Assembly (NCBI RefSeq): GCF_045999315.1
Contig: NZ_CP174607.1
Span: forward strand, 2,170,001 to 2,234,000
Reading direction: 5' to 3'
DNA length: 64,000 bases
Source of the DNA: Peredibacter sp045999315
Lineage (GTDB): Bacteria > Bdellovibrionota > Bacteriovoracia > Bacteriovoracales > Bacteriovoracaceae
Shown here: positions 1 to 8,034 of the stretch, piece after piece
How positions within the stretch are numbered: position 1 is the stretch's first letter
Layout: every line of letters begins with the position of its first letter
Made by a program: the position numbers and the translations under genes
The notes under the pieces: generated by a model
Databases searched by the model: none
What the model was told of the DNA's origin: nothing
Seen by the model: the letters and a program-made list of their open reading frames with translations, nothing else

Positions 1-166
1 GAGTCTCTGTCACTCGACGAATGCAGCCACCTTTTCCAGCGGCATCAAATCCTTCAAAGACAATGATGACTCTTTCTTTGTTGTGCCAGATACACTGCTG
101 AATCCGCAGCATTTTGAGTTGTAATTTTTTAATAAGGTCTTTCGAATCAATTTTTACTTTCGACAT
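1..166 (-). CDS. Polyphosphate kinase 2 family protein, N-terminal part
   Basis: Only the first 55 codons are inside the window; the gene runs off the left edge. The translation starts MSKVKIDSKDLIKKLQLKML and contains the PPK2 Walker A segment VFEGFDAAGKGG, followed by IRRVTE. PPK2 enzymes transfer phosphate between polyphosphate and nucleotides in the cytoplasm. ATG is at 166-164, with a purine-rich AAAGGCG stretch upstream as possible ribosome binding site. The upstream remnant on the same strand ends inside this gene. The family assignment rests on the P-loop motif and its surroundings; the subclass cannot be judged from this part. Confidence 0.75.
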   Translation of the reverse strand, partial: MSKVKIDSKDLIKKLQLKMLRIQQCIWHNKERVIIVFEGFDAAGKGGCIRRVTET

Positions 167-309
167 CCATCAGCGCCTTTGCAAAATGGTTTCAAAAGAG
201 CGAGATCTACTCGAGCATAAAGCAGCTCTTTCGGGATGGCCTCCATTATCTTTTGTGCAGTATAGGTAAGCATATGGTTTCTCAGTGTGGCACTGATCTT
301 GAAGTTCAG
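154..309 (-). pseudogene. Possible remnant of an ATP-grasp (glutathione-synthase-like) gene
   Basis: A stop-bounded stretch of about 51 codons ends at 154, overlapping the PPK2 start. It contains KIMEAIPKELLYARVDLALL, which resembles the conserved C-terminal strand of ATP-grasp ligases of the glutathione synthase/RimK type, where LLYARVD is usually followed by a GLMELE-like metal site. Here it runs instead into an unrelated Cys-containing tail and stops. There is an in-frame TAG just upstream and no matching N-terminal domain. It may be the tail of a decayed gene, or chance; confidence is low. Confidence 0.3.
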
Positions 310-432
310 CTACCAGGAGGTAGGCCATAACTGACAAGTTAAAACATATAATTAAAACTTATATAGATGTTAAAAATTATATAATTTCTTTTTATAATCA
401 ATTCGACGATAATGGTTTCAAGGAGAACGGTT

Positions 433-1230
433 ATGAAAAGAAGAACATTTCTATTTGGGTCCCTTGGTATGAGTGCACTGGCCCTACCTATCTCTTCAAA
501 AGTTATTCACAATAAAAAAGGAGTTCATATGATTGTACATGCATCAGAAACACGAGGTATTGCTAACCACGGTTGGCTTAACAGTAAACACACTTTCAGC
601 TTCGCTGATTATTATAATCCACAACGTATGGGCTTCGGTGCTCTACGAGTTATTAATGATGACTCAGTAGACGCAGGTGCAGGTTTTGGACGTCACCCTC
701 ACCGTGACATGGAAATTATCTCGATTCCTCTTGAAGGCGCTCTTGCTCACCAGGACTCTGAAGGTAACTCGACTGTGATCCGTAAAGGTGAAGTTCAAAT
801 CATGTCGGCCGGTACAGGTATTTTCCACTCGGAGATGAATGCTTCTACAACTGATGCGGTTAAGTTCCTTCAGATTTGGGTCCTTCCGAAGAAGATGGGA
901 ATAAAACCTCGTTACGGCCAAAAGGCCTTCAGCGCTCAAGACAGAAAAAATAAAATTCAGAATGTGGTTTCGCCAGATGGCCGAGATGGTTCGGTAATTA
1001 TTAACCAGGACGCATTCTTTGCTTTAACTGATATCGACGCTGGTAACAGTGTGACTTATGAAAGACAATTAGAAGGTAACGGTGTTTATATCTTCGTGCT
1101 AAGTGGCGAAGTGGAAATTGAAGGACAGACCTTCAAGGCCCGCGATGGAATTGGTCTTGCCCAATTCGAAGATGTGAAGATCAATGCTTCGAAAAATGCT
1201 GAGGTTCTATTAATGGAGGTACCAGCGTGA
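433..1230 (+). CDS. Pirin family protein (YhaK-like cupin) with Tat-type signal sequence
   Basis: A 265-aa bicupin of the YhaK-type pirin group. The N-terminal cupin carries metal-ligand motifs GRHPHRDME and FHSEMN (two His, then His and Glu), as in pirins with quercetinase-like activity. ATG 433 follows AGGAG with a 7-base gap and gives MKRRTFLFGSLGMSALAL, a twin-arginine-like signal that would send the protein to the periplasm. A second ATG at 529 has an even better Shine-Dalgarno (AAAAAGGAG, 5-base gap) and starts exactly where ordinary cytoplasmic YhaK proteins start (MIVHASETRG). Both starts could be used. First gene of an apparent operon with OsmC and a second pirin; its stop overlaps the next start in GTGA. 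Substrate unknown. Confidence 0.87.
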   Translation: MKRRTFLFGSLGMSALALPISSKVIHNKKGVHMIVHASETRGIANHGWLNSKHTFSFADYYNPQRMGFGALRVINDDSVDAGAGFGRHPHRDMEIISIPLEGALAHQDSEGNSTVIRKGEVQIMSAGTGIFHSEMNASTTDAVKFLQIWVLPKKMGIKPRYGQKAFSAQDRKNKIQNVVSPDGRDGSVIINQDAFFALTDIDAGNSVTYERQLEGNGVYIFVLSGEVEIEGQTFKARDGIGLAQFEDVKINASKNAEVLLMEVPA

Positions 1231-1607
1231 TTACCGTAAACCAATATGGGAAAATGAGTGTTCAGCTTACTAATGGTGAGCACAGTATTATCTCCGATGT
1301 CTCTAAAGAAACAGGCGGAGAAGACGAAGGGCTTAATCCCCACGAGTTGGTGGAGGCGGCCCTCGGCGCCTGCACGACTCTCACTTTAGAGTTGTATGCC
1401 CGTAGAAAAAATTGGGACCTGACAAATATGGTGGTTAATATAAAAATTGTTAAAGAAACCAAAGAGAGTTCAGTAATTGAACGTTCGATTTCTTTCGGCG
1501 AACAAACGACCCCAGAGCAGCGCACCCGTTTATTAGAAATTGCAAATAAGTGCCCAATTCACAATTTATTGGAAAGTAACATTAAGGTAGAGACGTATGA
1601 AAAATGA
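1227..1607 (+). CDS. OsmC/Ohr-family peroxiredoxin-like protein
   Basis: A 126-aa OsmC-fold protein, the usual family length. The two family cysteines are present: one in LGACTTLTLELYA and one in ANKCPIHNLL. OsmC/YhfA-type proteins reduce organic hydroperoxides through this Cys pair in the cytoplasm. The GTG start overlaps the upstream pirin stop by 4 bases and follows GGAGG, so translation is probably coupled. The 3' end overlaps the next pirin by 11 bases. The context suggests a small redox or electrophile-response operon. The paralogue at 54883 lacks the second Cys. Confidence 0.88.
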   Translation: MITVNQYGKMSVQLTNGEHSIISDVSKETGGEDEGLNPHELVEAALGACTTLTLELYARRKNWDLTNMVVNIKIVKETKESSVIERSISFGEQTTPEQRTRLLEIANKCPIHNLLESNIKVETYEK

Positions 1608-2469
1608 TATCAACTTGACCATTGAACCACGTGTAAAAGACATCGGAATACCGGTTCGAAGAATTCTACCTTGGGCGAAGAAAAGAATGGTGGGTCCTTT
1701 TATCTTCTTAGATGAAATGGGACCAGTGTTTTTGCATGCACCAAATGATCATATTGATGTCAGACCTCATCCGCATATTGGTCTTTCGACTCTGACTTAT
1801 TTATTTGAAGGTTCTCTTTATCACCGCGATTCACTAGGAAGTGAACAAGAGATTCTGCCTGGGGAAGTGAACTGGATGACGGCCGGTAAAGGAATCGCTC
1901 ACTCGGAGCGAGAAACTGCTTCGGCCCGTTCAAAGGACCGTTCTCTGCATGGTCTCCAATTTTGGGTGGCCCTTCCTAAGTCAGTTGAAGACATGGACCC
2001 AACTTTTTTCCATTATGATTCAAACCTCATTCCAAAGATTGAAACAGGCGCGGCCTTGATTGATGTGGTGGCCGGAACATACGCGGGCCAAACTTCGCCG
2101 CTCATTGCTCACAGTCCGATGATTTTTTTAATCGCTCGTGCGAACAAAGAAGGCATGCTTCACATTCCATCTAACGGCCATGAGCTTGCGATCTATGTGG
2201 TGAAGGGAACTGCGACGATTAACGGAGAGAAAACGTCGGAAAATAAAATGGTAGTGTTTAATACCGGTAGTGATCTGGCCATCGAACATTCGGCCGATGC
2301 CTTAATCGCAGTGATTGGTGGAGAACCGTTCCCTGAGGAACGTTACATTTATTGGAACTTTGTTTCGAGTAGCAAAGAGAAGATTGAGAAGGCGAAGAGA
2401 GCTTGGGAAGATGGAAGCTTTCCACAGGTCCCAGGAGATGCGGAAAAAATTCCTCTCCCGAAGGATTAG
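1597..2469 (+). CDS. Pirin family protein
   Basis: A 290-aa protein with both pirin cupin domains. The N-terminal domain carries RPHPHIGLSTLTYLFEG and the later HSERE metal-ligand motif; the C-terminal half has the pirin-C pattern GGEPFPEERYIYWNFVSSS. Unlike the first gene of the operon it has no signal sequence, so it is expected in the cytoplasm. It overlaps the OsmC gene by 11 bases. Pirins are iron-containing proteins of mixed function (quercetin dioxygenase activity, metabolic regulation); which applies here cannot be told from sequence. Confidence 0.9.
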   Translation: MKNDINLTIEPRVKDIGIPVRRILPWAKKRMVGPFIFLDEMGPVFLHAPNDHIDVRPHPHIGLSTLTYLFEGSLYHRDSLGSEQEILPGEVNWMTAGKGIAHSERETASARSKDRSLHGLQFWVALPKSVEDMDPTFFHYDSNLIPKIETGAALIDVVAGTYAGQTSPLIAHSPMIFLIARANKEGMLHIPSNGHELAIYVVKGTATINGEKTSENKMVVFNTGSDLAIEHSADALIAVIGGEPFPEERYIYWNFVSSSKEKIEKAKRAWEDGSFPQVPGDAEKIPLPKD

Positions 2470-2590
2470 GAGTGTTTCAGTCTTATCGGCTAACTGAAGG
2501 AAATCTTAAGGCGGTCAGAATTATTTCAACCAGTTCTTTATTTCAACTTTAATTCATCCGATAATGCTTCCTCAAACAGGGAACATACAC

Positions 2591-3067
2591 ATGATCGATA
2601 TTAACTTCGTAAATCCATTTTTAGCGGCGACTCTACACGTATTGAAGGTGCAGGCAAATATTGAGGCCACACCTGGAAAAGTTTATTTAAAGAAAGATAA
2701 TCCCGCTACCTTGAGTGGTGACGTATCCGGAGTAATCGGTATCGTGTCGGAAACATTTAATGGCACAGTGGTCATCAGTTTCCCTGAAGAAACTTTCTTA
2801 AAAGTTATGTCGAGCATGTTGGGTGAAGAGTTCACTCAATTAACTCAAGACATTCTTGATGGTGCTGGTGAAATCACAAACATGATTTTTGGTCAGGCCA
2901 AGATTACTTTGAATGAAAGAGGATACGGTATCAAAATCGCGCTTCCTACGGTTGTTTCAGGTAAAGGTCACACTCTTCAAGGGACCACTAAGAACGGTCC
3001 AACAGTGGTGATCCCTTTCACTAGTACGGCCGGAAGTTTCTTCGTGGAAATTACATTATCTAATTAA
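2591..3067 (+). CDS. cheX: CheX-like chemotaxis phosphatase
   Basis: A 158-aa protein of the CheC/CheX/FliY class. The start MIDINFVNPFLAATLHVLK matches the usual CheX N-terminus, so ATG 2591 is preferred to the in-frame ATG at 2564. The catalytic helix motif is DGAGEITNMIFGQAK, with the Glu and Asn that dephosphorylate CheY-P. Only one such motif is present, as in CheX rather than CheC. It is a single-gene unit with no chemotaxis neighbours. Its stop overlaps the stop of the convergent downstream gene by a few bases, leaving no room for a separate terminator. Confidence 0.82.
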   Translation: MIDINFVNPFLAATLHVLKVQANIEATPGKVYLKKDNPATLSGDVSGVIGIVSETFNGTVVISFPEETFLKVMSSMLGEEFTQLTQDILDGAGEITNMIFGQAKITLNERGYGIKIALPTVVSGKGHTLQGTTKNGPTVVIPFTSTAGSFFVEITLSN

Positions 3068-3303
3068 AGTTCAGCATGATCTCTAAGCTGGGTGATTCCT
3101 TGTTGACGGGCACACCCGGCACAACAAAAAAACTGATCACCATTTTCTAGACCGTGGCCAATAATCTGAGTGCCACAACTATCACACACAGGCGCGAGCA
3201 TGGCGATGGCACATTCGAAACTATCGAAAGTGTATTTTCTTTCGTTCATTAAAACATGGAAGGCTTTGTGGTAGGCATTTCCGCATTTATCACATCTCTC
3301 CAT
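3064..3303 (-). CDS. Small cysteine-rich putative zinc-binding protein
   Basis: A 79-aa protein with three paired-cysteine motifs: CDKCG near the start, CDSCGTQIIGHG in the middle and CCAGCARQ near the end, plus FDSFECAI between the first two. This pattern occurs in a widespread family of small proteins, sometimes labelled metallothionein-like, that probably bind one or two zinc ions. Function unknown. It is convergent with cheX, the stop codons overlapping. The start lies next to a short inverted stretch (GTGGTCTCCTTAGACCAC) that could act in regulation. Confidence 0.7.
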   Translation of the reverse strand: MERCDKCGNAYHKAFHVLMNERKYTFDSFECAIAMLAPVCDSCGTQIIGHGLENGDQFFCCAGCARQQGITQLRDHAEL

Positions 3304-3391
3304 AGTGGTCTCCTTAGACCACTATAGAGTGCCTCGACCGAGGAGAAGATGAAAGTGACGAGTAATCAAGAGCGTTTAACTTTGAACAAAA

Positions 3392-3529
3392 TTATCTGTT
3401 CATGATGTAAGACTCGGCAGTTGGGCCTTCATCCAAAGTCTGTTGTGATGCTGGAGTTCTCTGATCGTGATGAGACGCGCATGAGGCCAGCATAAGAAGA
3501 GAAATAAGAGCAATCATAACGAATTTCAT
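3392..3529 (-). CDS. Small putative lipoprotein (45 aa)
   Basis: An ATG at 3529 preceded by GGAGG opens a 45-codon frame. The product has a short hydrophobic signal ending in the lipobox LASC at residues 14-17, then a hydrophilic tail of about 28 residues rich in Gln, Thr and Glu. This fits a tiny lipoprotein anchored in the outer or inner membrane. No family recognised. The strong ribosome binding site and clean lipobox argue that it is real despite its size. It fills most of the gap between the Cys-rich protein and the GST. Confidence 0.65.
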   Translation of the reverse strand: MKFVMIALISLLMLASCASHHDQRTPASQQTLDEGPTAESYIMNR

Positions 3530-3605
3530 GATTGAACCTCCGTTGTGACTATTATCTCACAATACAGAGCTCAATGACAGATGAGGTAAAAAGTGACTGT
3601 CTGAC

Positions 3606-4265
3606 CTAAAGAATATGGTACTCGCCGCCCTTCTCGAGGGCCCTCTTATAGGCGGGGCGGGAATGAATTTTATTTAAGTACTCTTTTAATTTAGGTCGTC
3701 CTTCAAGACCGCCACGAGATTCTGCCGCTTCAACTGGAAAGCTCATTTGAATATCGGCCGCTGAGAACTCATGACCTGCAAACCAAGTGTTCTTTTGAAG
3801 TTCACCTTCCATGAAATCAAAGTGCAGTTTCAGCTGAGGATTAATGAACATTTTTCTGACCGTGCCTGTGATCTTCGAAGCGATGGGCCTAATGAAGAAC
3901 GGGGCAGACTTATCAATCTTATTGAAGATGAGGGCCAATAAGAGAAGAGGCATGGCCGAACCTTCTGCATAGTGAAGCCAATAGGTATAACGAAGTTGTT
4001 CTTTCTCACTAGAGGGCCTCAAGCGATCGTGGCCGTACTTATTCACCAAATACTCAATGATCGCTCCGGACTCGGCCAGGACCAAATCTCCGTCAGTAAT
4101 GACGGGAGACTTTCCCAAAGGATGAATGGCCTTTAATTCCGGTGGTGCTAGCATTGTCACTTTATCTCTTTGATAGCGCTTAATCTCATAGGGAAGACCA
4201 AGTTCCTCCAGAAGCCAGAGAATACGTTGAGAACGGGAGTTATTGAGATGGTGAAGTGTAATCAT
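3606..4265 (-). CDS. Glutathione S-transferase family protein
   Basis: A 219-aa protein with the thioredoxin-like N-terminal domain (ITLHHLNNSRSQRILWLLEE; HPLGKSPVITDGD; LAESGAIIEYLVNKYG) and an alpha-helical C-terminal domain (HEFSAADIQMSFPVEA). The SRSQR segment sits where the catalytic Ser/Tyr lies in bacterial GSTs, and ESGAI is the usual glutathione gamma-glutamyl contact. Cytoplasmic detoxification or conjugation is the family role; substrate unknown. Stands alone on the minus strand, divergent from the exported-protein pair at 4339. Confidence 0.9.
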   Translation of the reverse strand: MITLHHLNNSRSQRILWLLEELGLPYEIKRYQRDKVTMLAPPELKAIHPLGKSPVITDGDLVLAESGAIIEYLVNKYGHDRLRPSSEKEQLRYTYWLHYAEGSAMPLLLLALIFNKIDKSAPFFIRPIASKITGTVRKMFINPQLKLHFDFMEGELQKNTWFAGHEFSAADIQMSFPVEAAESRGGLEGRPKLKEYLNKIHSRPAYKRALEKGGEYHIL

Positions 4266-4338
4266 ATTAATATGATGGGGTTTCGATGAGGTCTGGTCAA
4301 GCTTAAGGAATATTAAGAGAGATCCGATAAGTTTAACA

Positions 4339-4722
4339 ATGTTTTATAAAACCTTGACCCTCCTCATGCTTGTGTTTCTCTCAGTGAATTCATTCGCTGA
4401 GGGCCCGCATCCGAAAGCACCTACTGGATGGGTTGAGATGAATAGCATCGACCCCGTGATCCTTACCTGGGCAAAAGCCGATCCCACTAAAAAGTTAGAA
4501 GAAGTTCCAAGTGCTATGGTTCAAAAGTTTCCGCGCTCTAATAAGTTTGTAAACTTTGTGAAAGAAAAGAGCTTGGATGAAAAAGGCTGTCGCAGTCAGA
4601 CTGTGAATGGATGGAATCAAGTTTGGTGTTTAAGACCGGATTCTGTTCTCGCGATTCTTTATCGTGGCGAAGTTGAGACCATTCCGGATCTGCTTAAAAA
4701 GTGGGTCTTGACCCATGATTAA
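4339..4722 (+). CDS. Exported protein of unknown function
   Basis: A 127-aa protein with a cleavable signal peptide (residues 1-20, ending NSFAEG). The mature part has two Cys (KGCRSQTVNGWNQVWCLRP), possibly a disulfide in the periplasm. No family recognised. Its last codons overlap the start of the exported GGDEF-like protein by 8 bases, so the two are almost certainly co-translated and may act together. Confidence 0.65.
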   Translation: MFYKTLTLLMLVFLSVNSFAEGPHPKAPTGWVEMNSIDPVILTWAKADPTKKLEEVPSAMVQKFPRSNKFVNFVKEKSLDEKGCRSQTVNGWNQVWCLRPDSVLAILYRGEVETIPDLLKKWVLTHD

Positions 4723-6289
4723 GTTTTTAATCCTCTTTATTTTTTCTTTCTCCGCTTTTGCACAGATGCCAAACTGTCCGGAGCTTTATCCCTTTCAAGA
4801 AGTTCAGTCTCTAGCAACCACTGCCACTGAATCAGTTGAAAAGGCCTGTGTTGAGAAAGACAAAGATGAAGGTGGGATTGTTGACCTTGCTTGGGGATGT
4901 CTCACAGGTGGTGGCAATGCGGTTGTGGGAGTTGTTGAAGGCTTCATTGATATTTTAAAACTTCTTCTGGTAGATGCACCGGCCTGGGTGTGGGGAGAAG
5001 CAAAAGAAAAAATAACCCAGCTTGTTTCAGGTGAGTTAAGTCCGGGGGAAATGGCCTCCACGATCGCGAGTATTAATCTCAGTTCTCAAAGTGGTATTTG
5101 GGACAAGGCAGTTGATTATTGGAAGGCCTTTAAAAAATTTGCAGGGGAACTAAAAGATTCTCTGATTGCAGAGATCAAAGGTTTCCCTTGTCTGCCACTT
5201 AAAAAGCAAAGTGAGATTGTTTGTCGCGGAGTAAGTGAAGTCTTCCTGGTGTATTTTTCTGCCGCCAAATTCATTCAAGCGGCCAAGTGGACCATCAATA
5301 CCACCAAGGCCCTGAAAAATTTTGTGGCGGAAACGAAGGCCATTAATGGTTTAGGTGAAACCAATCTGGCCCAACGATTAAAACTAGCTCAGGATGCTCT
5401 CATAAAAAGTAAGAGTGGAAATGAGCTTTTAAAGTTAAAAGATGCGCGCCTGATTGAGGCCGAACTTCCGACCGGAGAGAAAGTCCTTCAGTTTGAACAG
5501 ATGATCACAGGGAAGGACGGCAAGCTTCATAAGATCGTCAAAGACGTTCCGGTAGATGGTAAAACTCAGGCGATTGATGCCAACTCGGCCATTGGTAAAA
5601 CGATCATGGATGAGATGATTAAGTCGAAGGCGGGCAGTGGAAGTTTGATTTTCGTTGATGTAAACCACTTAGGTAAGGTGAATTACTTTAAGACAGGAAC
5701 CAAAGGCGGGGACGACTACCTGGAGAGTGTGGCCGAATCACTCCGCAAAAGTATTCGACCTGGAGATATGGTGTTTAAAAACGGCGGTGATGAACTTGTC
5801 GTCATTGTGAACAATAATAATCCGACCGTGATAAAAAATATTTCTCAACGTATGATCAATGAAGTGGACAAGAATCCACGCGTGAGACAGATCTTCAGAG
5901 AAGAAGTGAAAGATCTTACTCAGAAGTATAGAGGTGTTAACAAGGCGAAGTCTTGGGACGAATTACCAGACAACGTAAGAAACGCCTTGACCGAAGAAGA
6001 GGAACTCCTGGCGAAAAAGAACTTCGCTAAATTTCAAGATCAAAAGAAAAAACAAATCATCTCTTATGCCCAGGAGCAGTCAACTTATCGGGGCTCAATT
6101 TCGGTGGGTGGAACGATCGTGAAAGAGAACGAGAATCTCGTCGACGTTTTACAGCGGGCCGAAAAACAGGCCGCGGAAGTTAAAGCGAGATATAAGGCCG
6201 GATTTGGTCATGATATTTCCAAATACAAGATAGAAATTGATACTCAAGACTTAAAGAGAGCGTCACCTACTGCTCTTGATCCTCTCTAG
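4715..6289 (+). CDS. Exported protein with a GGDEF-like domain
   Basis: A 524-aa protein with a signal peptide (residues 1-17, FSAFAQ) and no obvious membrane anchor after it. Residues about 310-480 resemble a diguanylate cyclase domain. D315 in VDVNHLGKVNYF, the Asn six residues later, the Asp in GGDDYL and the signature NGGDEL (G357-L361) correspond to the metal- and guanine-contacting positions. The end GSISVGG...VLQRAEKQAAEVKARYKAG matches the SIGIA...ADxALYxAK end of the family. About 60 residues, rich in Lys and Glu, are inserted between these parts. The N-terminal 300 residues are unrecognised and contain four or more Cys. A GGDEF domain outside the cytoplasm is odd because GTP is not expected there. 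It may be a degenerate binding domain or an exported effector. Confidence 0.7.
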   Translation: MIKFLILFIFSFSAFAQMPNCPELYPFQEVQSLATTATESVEKACVEKDKDEGGIVDLAWGCLTGGGNAVVGVVEGFIDILKLLLVDAPAWVWGEAKEKITQLVSGELSPGEMASTIASINLSSQSGIWDKAVDYWKAFKKFAGELKDSLIAEIKGFPCLPLKKQSEIVCRGVSEVFLVYFSAAKFIQAAKWTINTTKALKNFVAETKAINGLGETNLAQRLKLAQDALIKSKSGNELLKLKDARLIEAELPTGEKVLQFEQMITGKDGKLHKIVKDVPVDGKTQAIDANSAIGKTIMDEMIKSKAGSGSLIFVDVNHLGKVNYFKTGTKGGDDYLESVAESLRKSIRPGDMVFKNGGDELVVIVNNNNPTVIKNISQRMINEVDKNPRVRQIFREEVKDLTQKYRGVNKAKSWDELPDNVRNALTEEEELLAKKNFAKFQDQKKKQIISYAQEQSTYRGSISVGGTIVKENENLVDVLQRAEKQAAEVKARYKAGFGHDISKYKIEIDTQDLKRASPTALDPL

Positions 6290-6370
6290 AAATACTCATT
6301 TCATCAGTCGGAAATTTCTTGGTCCTTTAATTGCAAAGTTCTCCCTTGGCTAATATTACAAGGAGGAACT

Positions 6371-6817
6371 ATGGCGAACAATAACAATGCATTTAGTGGT
6401 GATGAAGTTTCTCAAGGGGCCGATTTGCCTCAGCAATCAACTTCTCAAGTTCGAGAGTATGGGAAGAAAAGTCTCGCTCCATTCGTTGATCTTATTCATC
6501 AATATCGGAATGATATCGGTCCTTATTTATCTGCATTAGGTAAAGGCCTACAGGCCGCATGTGATTCATTTCAAGAATCAGAGCAAATGCCTGAAGCGGA
6601 TCGAGTTGTTTCAGGTTGGTTTACCGAATTAAATAGATGGTTTGTTGGGGCCCGCGAAAAAATAAATTCAGGGGATGAAAAAGATTTTCTCCGTTTTTTA
6701 GAAGAAGAGGCGCGGGAGCATCCTGCCGCGATGTTCTCTTCCTCTTATATTGCGGGAATGCTTTTTGGAAGAATGGGACGACATATGGTTCGAATGAAAA
6801 AGAATCAGCTTCACTAA
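6371..6817 (+). CDS. Conserved hypothetical protein in a membrane-stress cluster
   Basis: A 148-aa protein, mostly hydrophilic, with a weakly hydrophobic C-terminal segment (AAMFSSSYIAGMLFGRMGRHMV) followed by basic residues. AAGGAGG precedes the ATG. It is the first of four closely spaced genes, the next two of which encode a YqjE-like membrane protein and a YqjD/DUF3618-like protein. By position it is likely to act with them at the inner membrane, but no domain was recognised. Confidence 0.65.
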   Translation: MANNNNAFSGDEVSQGADLPQQSTSQVREYGKKSLAPFVDLIHQYRNDIGPYLSALGKGLQAACDSFQESEQMPEADRVVSGWFTELNRWFVGAREKINSGDEKDFLRFLEEEAREHPAAMFSSSYIAGMLFGRMGRHMVRMKKNQLH

Positions 6818-6827
6818 GGAGTTTTTT

Positions 6828-7286
6828 ATGGAAGGAAATATTGAGAACTATCGGAACAACAATTTTCAAGTTGAGACCAGGGAGTCTTGGAGAGAAGTAC
6901 TGGACCATCTTTACGATGATTTGTCTCATCTCTATGAGAGACAAAGCCTTCTCATTCGACAAGAAGTTCGAGAGAAGATTGATGAGGCCAAGGGCGCCGC
7001 AATTACCATGGCAATTGGTGGATCGCTTCTCTTTGTAGGGATCTTTGCGGCAGTCGCAACTGCCATCATTGCCTTGGATCTTGTGATGCCTCTATGGGCC
7101 TCGGCACTTATCGTGACTCTGGTTCTCCTTTGCGTGGGAGGAATTATGTACTCGGGAGCGAAGAAAAAACTCTCTGGTCGAAATTTTGTACCAGAGCATT
7201 CTTTGGAGACCATGGGCGAAATCAAATCAACACTCAAGGAGCGAGTCAATGAATACAAATCAACCAGACAACACGAAGTCCACTGA
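6828..7286 (+). CDS. YqjE/phage-holin-superfamily membrane protein
   Basis: A 152-aa protein with a helical N-terminus (residues 20-60) and two adjacent membrane segments at about 63-85 and 88-108, ending in a basic cytoplasmic tail. This layout matches the Phage_holin_3_6/YqjE superfamily of inner-membrane proteins found beside yqjD in other bacteria. The start is 10 bases after the previous stop and the 3' end overlaps the next gene by 38 bases in another frame. Role: probably membrane association under stress; no enzymatic motif. Confidence 0.72.
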   Translation: MEGNIENYRNNNFQVETRESWREVLDHLYDDLSHLYERQSLLIRQEVREKIDEAKGAAITMAIGGSLLFVGIFAAVATAIIALDLVMPLWASALIVTLVLLCVGGIMYSGAKKKLSGRNFVPEHSLETMGEIKSTLKERVNEYKSTRQHEVH

Positions 7287-8025
7287 AGAGCTTAAGAACC
7301 AAGTTCTGAATGACATCGAGAAGGTAAAGGATGACTTCCGGGAGATTAAGCAGAGATTGACTCCGGGGCAAGTCATTGATGATGCCATTTTCTATCGAAG
7401 CAAGAGGGACCCCGGTGAGACCTTTGCGCATTTACGGGCCAATCCTATTGGAACAACCTTTCTAACTTTAGGAACCCTTCTTTTGATGGAAGATGAACAG
7501 CATCGTTCGTTTGAAAGCCTTGCCCGCGAACAGGCGACTGTCATGCGGGAAAAGGTCAGTGAAACCACCTCTCAAGTGGGGGCGAGAGTTTCAGAAACTG
7601 TGAATGAGGCCAAAGAGAAGTTGGCCCATAAGAAAGACCAGCTCAAGGCCAAGAAAGACGAGCTTAAGGCCTCCATTGCAAGAACTAAAGAGGGAGCAAA
7701 ATCTGAATTCACCATAGATGAGTTCACGGCAAGTAAAACAGATGAGGCCATTGATAGAGTCAAAGAAAAAGGTCGTGAGGCATTGGACTTTGCTCGTGAT
7801 TTGGATCCTATGATTTATCTCGCCTTAGGTGCGGGACTCGGAACCATTACAGGGGCCGGGCTGCCACTCTCTGAAAAAGAAATCCGGGCGGTGGATTCGG
7901 CCAGCTCAGATAAAATGTCGAAGTTTGCTAATGAGCTTCAAAATGCTCTTAACCAATCAGTGAACATTCTTAAGAATGAAGTGATTGGTGGAATGACCGA
8001 CTTTAAGTTTGATCTTTTTAGATGA
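7249..8025 (+). CDS. DUF3618/YqjD-like helical membrane-associated protein
   Basis: Start chosen at ATG 7249 behind AAGGAG, giving 258 aa; an in-frame start upstream would overlap the YqjE-like gene by about 100 bases. Residues 10-75 resemble the DUF3618 region (EKVKDDFREIKQRLTPGQ, then RANPIGTTFLTLGTLLLM). Residues 100-150 form a highly charged coiled coil (KEKLAHKKDQLKAKKDELKA). A short Gly/Ala-rich hydrophobic stretch (MIYLALGAGLGTITGAGL) follows. Probably bound to the inner membrane next to its YqjE-like partner. Precise function unknown. Confidence 0.72.
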   Translation: MNTNQPDNTKSTEELKNQVLNDIEKVKDDFREIKQRLTPGQVIDDAIFYRSKRDPGETFAHLRANPIGTTFLTLGTLLLMEDEQHRSFESLAREQATVMREKVSETTSQVGARVSETVNEAKEKLAHKKDQLKAKKDELKASIARTKEGAKSEFTIDEFTASKTDEAIDRVKEKGREALDFARDLDPMIYLALGAGLGTITGAGLPLSEKEIRAVDSASSDKMSKFANELQNALNQSVNILKNEVIGGMTDFKFDLFR

Positions 8026-8034
8026 GGTGTAAAA

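Noticed and set aside
2315..2497. Sixty-codon plus-strand frame at the end of the second pirin gene
   Set aside because: It is an out-of-frame shadow, rich in Arg, with no ribosome binding site.
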